Origin: Sphingobacteriaceae bacterium UBA2059
GTDB taxonomy: Bacteria; Bacteroidota; Bacteroidia; Sphingobacteriales; Sphingobacteriaceae
Direction: 5' to 3'
Assembly (NCBI GenBank): GCA_002332615.1
Contig: DDAL01000024.1
Span: 28,414 to 91,618 of the forward strand
Length of the DNA stretch: 63,205 nucleotides
The notes under the pieces are model-generated. The model had not been told where the DNA came from, did not search any database, and was given only the letters and a program-made list of their open reading frames with translations. Below are positions 59,836 through 63,205 of the stretch, piece after piece; the stretch's first letter is position 1, and each line of letters begins with the position of its first letter. The translations under genes and the position numbers were made by a program.

Positions 59836-61365
59836 ATGAACGAGAAGGCTAGTAAGATCAGACTTGAATATCTCAGCATAATCTATATAGTAGTACTGGG
59901 ATTGTGGTTCACAGCTTTCCCTGATAGTGTGCTGAATTCATTCCTCAAGATGAGAGATACGTTTAATGAAGCAAGGCTTGCAAAAGAACAGTCTGTGAAC
60001 GCAATGTTCTTATCTTTTGAGGAGACGAAACTGAAAGATGAGCCTCAGAGGGCAGCGCCTTTATATGAGAGAGCTAAACGAGTACAGGGGATTATAGATA
60101 TTCAACAGACAAAAATAGACAAACGGATTGCAATGCTGACTCAAAAGGCAGGAGGAAGTGACCCTGAGACCGGCGATGTGAAGAGGAAAGATAATACGGA
60201 TATTGTACCTCGTTTTATGCTAAAGAGTGGGGATGCCAACCAACTCAAGCAAGAACTTAGGCTGTTGGAGAAAAAAGTGCTTAGTTTTCTTGATACAGAG
60301 AGCCGAGAAAAGGTTAGTCTCAGTTTAAGTCCTAAAGACCCTGAGAAGCGCCTGGGTAAGCTCACCAGCTGGGAGCAGCAAAACTTTGGCGATGGGACTC
60401 CGGTAACAGCCGCTTTAACTAACCTTACCCGTATTCAGGCTGATCTGTCTAACGCCAAAGGAGATGTAATTAAAGCAATTTTGGGAAATATGGATAAGGC
60501 GGTGGTCAACCTGGACCAGTTCAGTGCGGTTGCGGTAGCTCCTTCAAGTTATATAATATCAGGCCAGCCCTACAGCGCTGAAGTGTTTTTGACTGCTTCT
60601 GACAGTAAGAGTTCGGCCCGCGTAAGTGTTAACGGAGCAGATATTCCGGTGAGGAACGGTAAGGGCGCATATTCTGTAAATACAAGTAAGGAAGGTATTT
60701 ATACCTGGACAGGTTCGATAGCTGTGAAGCAGGCAGATGGAGCGGTGAAAACGTATAGAACGTCTCCTCAGACTTATCAGGTAGCCAAGCCTTCGGCTGT
60801 AGTGTCTGCAACTAAAATGAATGTTCTTTATATCGGCGTTGACAACCCGATCGATGTGTCTGCACCCGGCATCGCTAAAGACAACGTTCGATTGTCAATA
60901 ACCGGGGGAAGCCTTGTGAAAGCAGGTAGTGGTTGGGTTGCCCGTGTAAATGTTCCGGGTGTGGTGAAGTTTAATGTAGGAGCTGATGTGAATGGGAAAA
61001 CCCAAACGATCAGTTCCGCTGAGTTTAGGGTAAAGAAAGTACCAGCGCCCTCACCCAAATTTGGCGGAAAGTCTGGAGGAACCATGGCAACAGTGGCTAT
61101 TAAATCTCAGAATAAAGTATTCGCCAAGCTAGAGAACTTTGATTTCGACGCAAACTTTGACGTAACAGGGTTTACTATGATACTAGTGAAGCCTGGAGAT
61201 AACGCAACTGTACTATCAACGACCGGCAATTCTCTTTCGTCGGTCATGAAGTCTGCTATTCAAGCCATTAGCCCTGGAACGAGGGTGATTTTTGATAATA
61301 TAAAAGCTTCGGGTCCTGGAGGCGCGTCCTATACGCTCGATCCGATTGCTTTAACAGCTATTTAA
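59836..61365 (+). CDS. gldM: T9SS motor protein GldM
   Basis: GldM has one N-terminal transmembrane helix (about 12-28) and a long periplasmic rod of four domains that reaches the GldKN ring. The 509-residue length is typical. The C-terminal domain has VFAKLENFDFDANFDVTGF. Compared position by position with Flavobacterium GldM (from memory), R9 and Y17 are kept, but the acidic residue at 31 is Ser, with Asp at 30 (AFPDSVLNSF). It overlaps gldN by 1 nt. Confidence 0.9.
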   Translation: MNEKASKIRLEYLSIIYIVVLGLWFTAFPDSVLNSFLKMRDTFNEARLAKEQSVNAMFLSFEETKLKDEPQRAAPLYERAKRVQGIIDIQQTKIDKRIAMLTQKAGGSDPETGDVKRKDNTDIVPRFMLKSGDANQLKQELRLLEKKVLSFLDTESREKVSLSLSPKDPEKRLGKLTSWEQQNFGDGTPVTAALTNLTRIQADLSNAKGDVIKAILGNMDKAVVNLDQFSAVAVAPSSYIISGQPYSAEVFLTASDSKSSARVSVNGADIPVRNGKGAYSVNTSKEGIYTWTGSIAVKQADGAVKTYRTSPQTYQVAKPSAVVSATKMNVLYIGVDNPIDVSAPGIAKDNVRLSITGGSLVKAGSGWVARVNVPGVVKFNVGADVNGKTQTISSAEFRVKKVPAPSPKFGGKSGGTMATVAIKSQNKVFAKLENFDFDANFDVTGFTMILVKPGDNATVLSTTGNSLSSVMKSAIQAISPGTRVIFDNIKASGPGGASYTLDPIALTAI

Positions 61366-62285
61366 TGATGAAAAAACTTTTAGTTTATTTACTTACTTTC
61401 TTGCCAGGGGCAGTGTGCTATGCACAAACTGACATGAGAGCCGACACAACGGCGTTCGAGATCGATACTCTTAATTTGGATGGATTCTTTTATATGCGGG
61501 ATCTCAAGGAGGTTAAACCTACTCCCTATGCTGCTATCAGGCCTAACGACATAGGATCGGTGCGAAGAATTTGGAGAGATATTGACGTCACCAGAGAAAA
61601 AAATTCTTATTTTATTTCTGATGAAAGCAATCTGATGAGCATTATTATGGAGGGATTGAAAAGCAAAAAGGTAACAGCTTTCAGTGCTGGTAAATCAAGG
61701 TTGAATCCTACAGGCGATGGCTTTACAGAACCGATTGTTTTTTCTAAAGCCTTTGATTCATTTACGGACAGTGTAGAGGTTCCTCTATTTGATGACAATG
61801 GGAACGAAACCGGACGGGAGATGAGAAAGAATGAATTTGACCCTAACTCGGTAACAAAATTCAGGCTGAAAGAGGATTGGGTGTACGACAAGGCTCGTGG
61901 TTTATATGAGCCTCGTATCGTGGGGCTGGCACCTTTAGTTAAGGTGAAGACTACCGCGGGTGAAGTGCTGTCCGAGCAGCCGGCATTTTGGTTGAACTTT
62001 GGACAGCTGCGTTATTTGTTATCATCCAAAAAGGTAATTGGCCAGTTTCAACGCCTATACAGCTTTGATGATGTTTTTGTGATGAGAAAGTTTGAAAGCG
62101 AAATTGTAAGAGAAAACAGGCCCGACGGAAAGTACATAGTACAGTATTCGAAAAACCCTCAGTTTGAAGCGAAGAGAATTGAAGATTCCCTTAAAGCAGA
62201 CAAACAAAAAATATATGATTACTCTGATTTGAGAAATCATATCTCTGAAGGCAAGCAGAATTCAAAGAAAGTAACCGTGAAATAG
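61365..62285 (+). CDS. gldN: T9SS protein GldN
   Basis: GldN is the periplasmic ring partner of GldK. The 306-residue protein has a signal peptide (KKLLVYLLTFLPGAVCYAQ) and the family pattern ANDIGSVRRIWRDID-like start (here PNDIGSVRRIWRDIDVTREKN). The LKEDWVYDKARGLYEPRIVGLAP block and the aromatic-rich middle FWLNFGQLRYLLSS follow. It is the last gene of the gldKLMN operon. The 238-nt gap to the next gene shows no clear terminator. Confidence 0.9.
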   Translation: MMKKLLVYLLTFLPGAVCYAQTDMRADTTAFEIDTLNLDGFFYMRDLKEVKPTPYAAIRPNDIGSVRRIWRDIDVTREKNSYFISDESNLMSIIMEGLKSKKVTAFSAGKSRLNPTGDGFTEPIVFSKAFDSFTDSVEVPLFDDNGNETGREMRKNEFDPNSVTKFRLKEDWVYDKARGLYEPRIVGLAPLVKVKTTAGEVLSEQPAFWLNFGQLRYLLSSKKVIGQFQRLYSFDDVFVMRKFESEIVRENRPDGKYIVQYSKNPQFEAKRIEDSLKADKQKIYDYSDLRNHISEGKQNSKKVTVK

Positions 62286-62523
62286 TGACAGCGAGTATAT
62301 GATGGCTTATTACTGTTATATGGATTGCCTGCGATGCGACCGCATTTGTACGCCTGGCCCCATAATGGAGTACAGAGTTCAATGATTCACTATTGAAACT
62401 AACTTATCGTTTCTACAAAAGGTTGCATGTGTGTACTCTGGAGAGTATGCCAGTGGGAGGGCCGCCGGCAATTAACTTCGCATGAAGAAATAAATGTTAA
62501 ATTGGTAGCCTGATTTGTGTTTT

Positions 62524-63205
62524 ATGAAGCTTCGTCTTGTATTGTTTCTTTCGATGTTAAGCGGTTTTTCATTTTCGCAATCTGCAGACAGAGTCCTTTA
62601 TTTTAAAAAGCCGGCTGTAATTTATCAGGAGGCTTTGCCTGTTGGGAACGGTACACTGGGAGCGCTTATTGGTGGGAATCCGAACTATGATAAGATATCG
62701 CTTAATGAGAAAACTCTGTGGTCGGGCGGCGTACAGGATGCAGATAACGAAAATGCTTACAGTTATTTACGCGAAATACAGAACTTGCTGCTGAAAGGGA
62801 GTAATAAAGAAGCTCAGGATTTACTTCAGAAGAATTTCGTTGCCAAGGGACAAGGTTCAGGCTTCGGTCAGGGTGCCAATGTGCCTTATGGTTGTTATCA
62901 GACGATGGGTGATTTGCTTATATCGTGGAAAGATATATCGACGTCTTATACGGACTACAGTCGAACATTAAACCTGGAAAAGGCTACTGCTGTGACCCGA
63001 TGGAAACGAGATGGTGTGATCTTTACTCAGGAAGTTTTTACAAGTTTTGCGCATAATGTATTACTCGTAAGAATAAGTGCGTCGAAAAAAAACAAGATAA
63101 ATTTTACCACTACTCTTGACCGGAAAGAAAATGCCCGGGTGACGAGTAGAAATGGTCTGGTTTTGATGCAGGGACAGCTTCCTAACGGTGAACAGCCCGG
63201 GATGA
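62524..63205 (+). CDS. Glycoside hydrolase family 95 (alpha-L-fucosidase-like), 3' truncated by window edge
   Basis: The frame is open from ATG 62524 to the window end, about 227 residues of an enzyme usually near 800. A signal peptide ends near FSFSQ. The N-terminal GH95 pattern is clear: YQEALPVGNGTLGALIGGN, then SLNEKTLWSGG, and YQTMGDLLISW. GH95 enzymes release alpha-1,2-fucose or L-galactose by inversion; the catalytic acids lie downstream outside the window. It may start a glycan-use cluster continuing past the edge. Confidence 0.88.
   Translation, partial: MKLRLVLFLSMLSGFSFSQSADRVLYFKKPAVIYQEALPVGNGTLGALIGGNPNYDKISLNEKTLWSGGVQDADNENAYSYLREIQNLLLKGSNKEAQDLLQKNFVAKGQGSGFGQGANVPYGCYQTMGDLLISWKDISTSYTDYSRTLNLEKATAVTRWKRDGVIFTQEVFTSFAHNVLLVRISASKKNKINFTTTLDRKENARVTSRNGLVLMQGQLPNGEQPGM

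Noticed and set aside
1..63205. CRISPR array, prophage or insertion sequence
   Set aside because: No regularly spaced direct repeats, integrase, transposase or phage structural genes seen on either strand.

Overview
The window reads as chromosomal DNA of a Bacteroidota (Bacteroidetes) bacterium, most likely a member of the Sphingobacteriaceae (Pedobacter/Mucilaginibacter relatives). Four things point there: a SusC/SusD outer-membrane pair, the type IX secretion core gldK-L-M-N, a lipoprotein-type TamA (TamL) next to TamB, and promoters of the Bacteroidetes type (TTTG or TTG, 19-21 nt, TAnnTTTG). The species call is inference. I see no insertion sequence, prophage, CRISPR array or rRNA gene.

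Layout. 1-12.6 kb: the universal cluster tuf (5' truncated)-tRNA-Trp-secE-nusG-rplK-rplA-rplJ-rplL-rpoB-rpoC plus a DUF3467 gene, all on +, with hairpins at the tuf, nusG, rplL and rpoC ends. 12.6-19.2 kb, minus strand: miaA, a pRiA4b ORF-3-like protein, a CCA-adding-type nucleotidyltransferase, and the run dapD-GT2-GT9-Sua5/YrdC. 19.4-24.5 kb: an S4 RNA-binding protein (+), an OmpH/Skp-like lipoprotein (-), gyrB (+), and a minus-strand run mdh-retropepsin-like protease-truncated haemoglobin. 24.5-31.9 kb: tamB and tamL, overlapping by 8 nt. 31.9-38.3 kb: an isolated susC-susD pair flanked by 760 and 550 nt with no convincing gene; the downstream flank holds a perfect 17-bp inverted repeat. 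38.3-49.5 kb: manA, two small unknown genes, corA, an aminopeptidase P, an isoaspartyl peptidase/asparaginase, a Tat-exported Gfo/Idh/MocA oxidoreductase, an EamA transporter, a sorbosone/glucose-dehydrogenase-like lipoprotein, icd, and a very acidic unknown protein. 49.5-54.4 kb, minus: dnaX, then thiM-thiE-thiD-tenA behind a TPP riboswitch. 54.6-56.5 kb, +: rpsF-rpsR-rplI and mtgA. 56.7-57.4 kb: a conserved unknown gene (-) and tRNA-Phe (+). 57.9-62.3 kb: gldK-L-M-N. The window ends inside a GH95-type glycoside hydrolase.

How the genes fit together. Most of the window is core information processing (translation, transcription, replication, tRNA modification) and envelope biogenesis (TamLB, MtgA, OmpH, glycosyltransferases, T9SS). 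The thiamin operon contains only salvage and coupling steps (ThiM, ThiD, ThiE, TenA), with no ThiC or ThiG here. The susCD pair has no adjacent regulator or glycanase, so its substrate cannot be read from context. I found no clearly new multi-gene system. The items most worth checking are a substitution at the proposed proton-pathway acidic residue of GldM, a 17-bp hairpin directly against the DUF3467 start, the isolated susCD locus with its palindrome, and several small uncharacterised genes.
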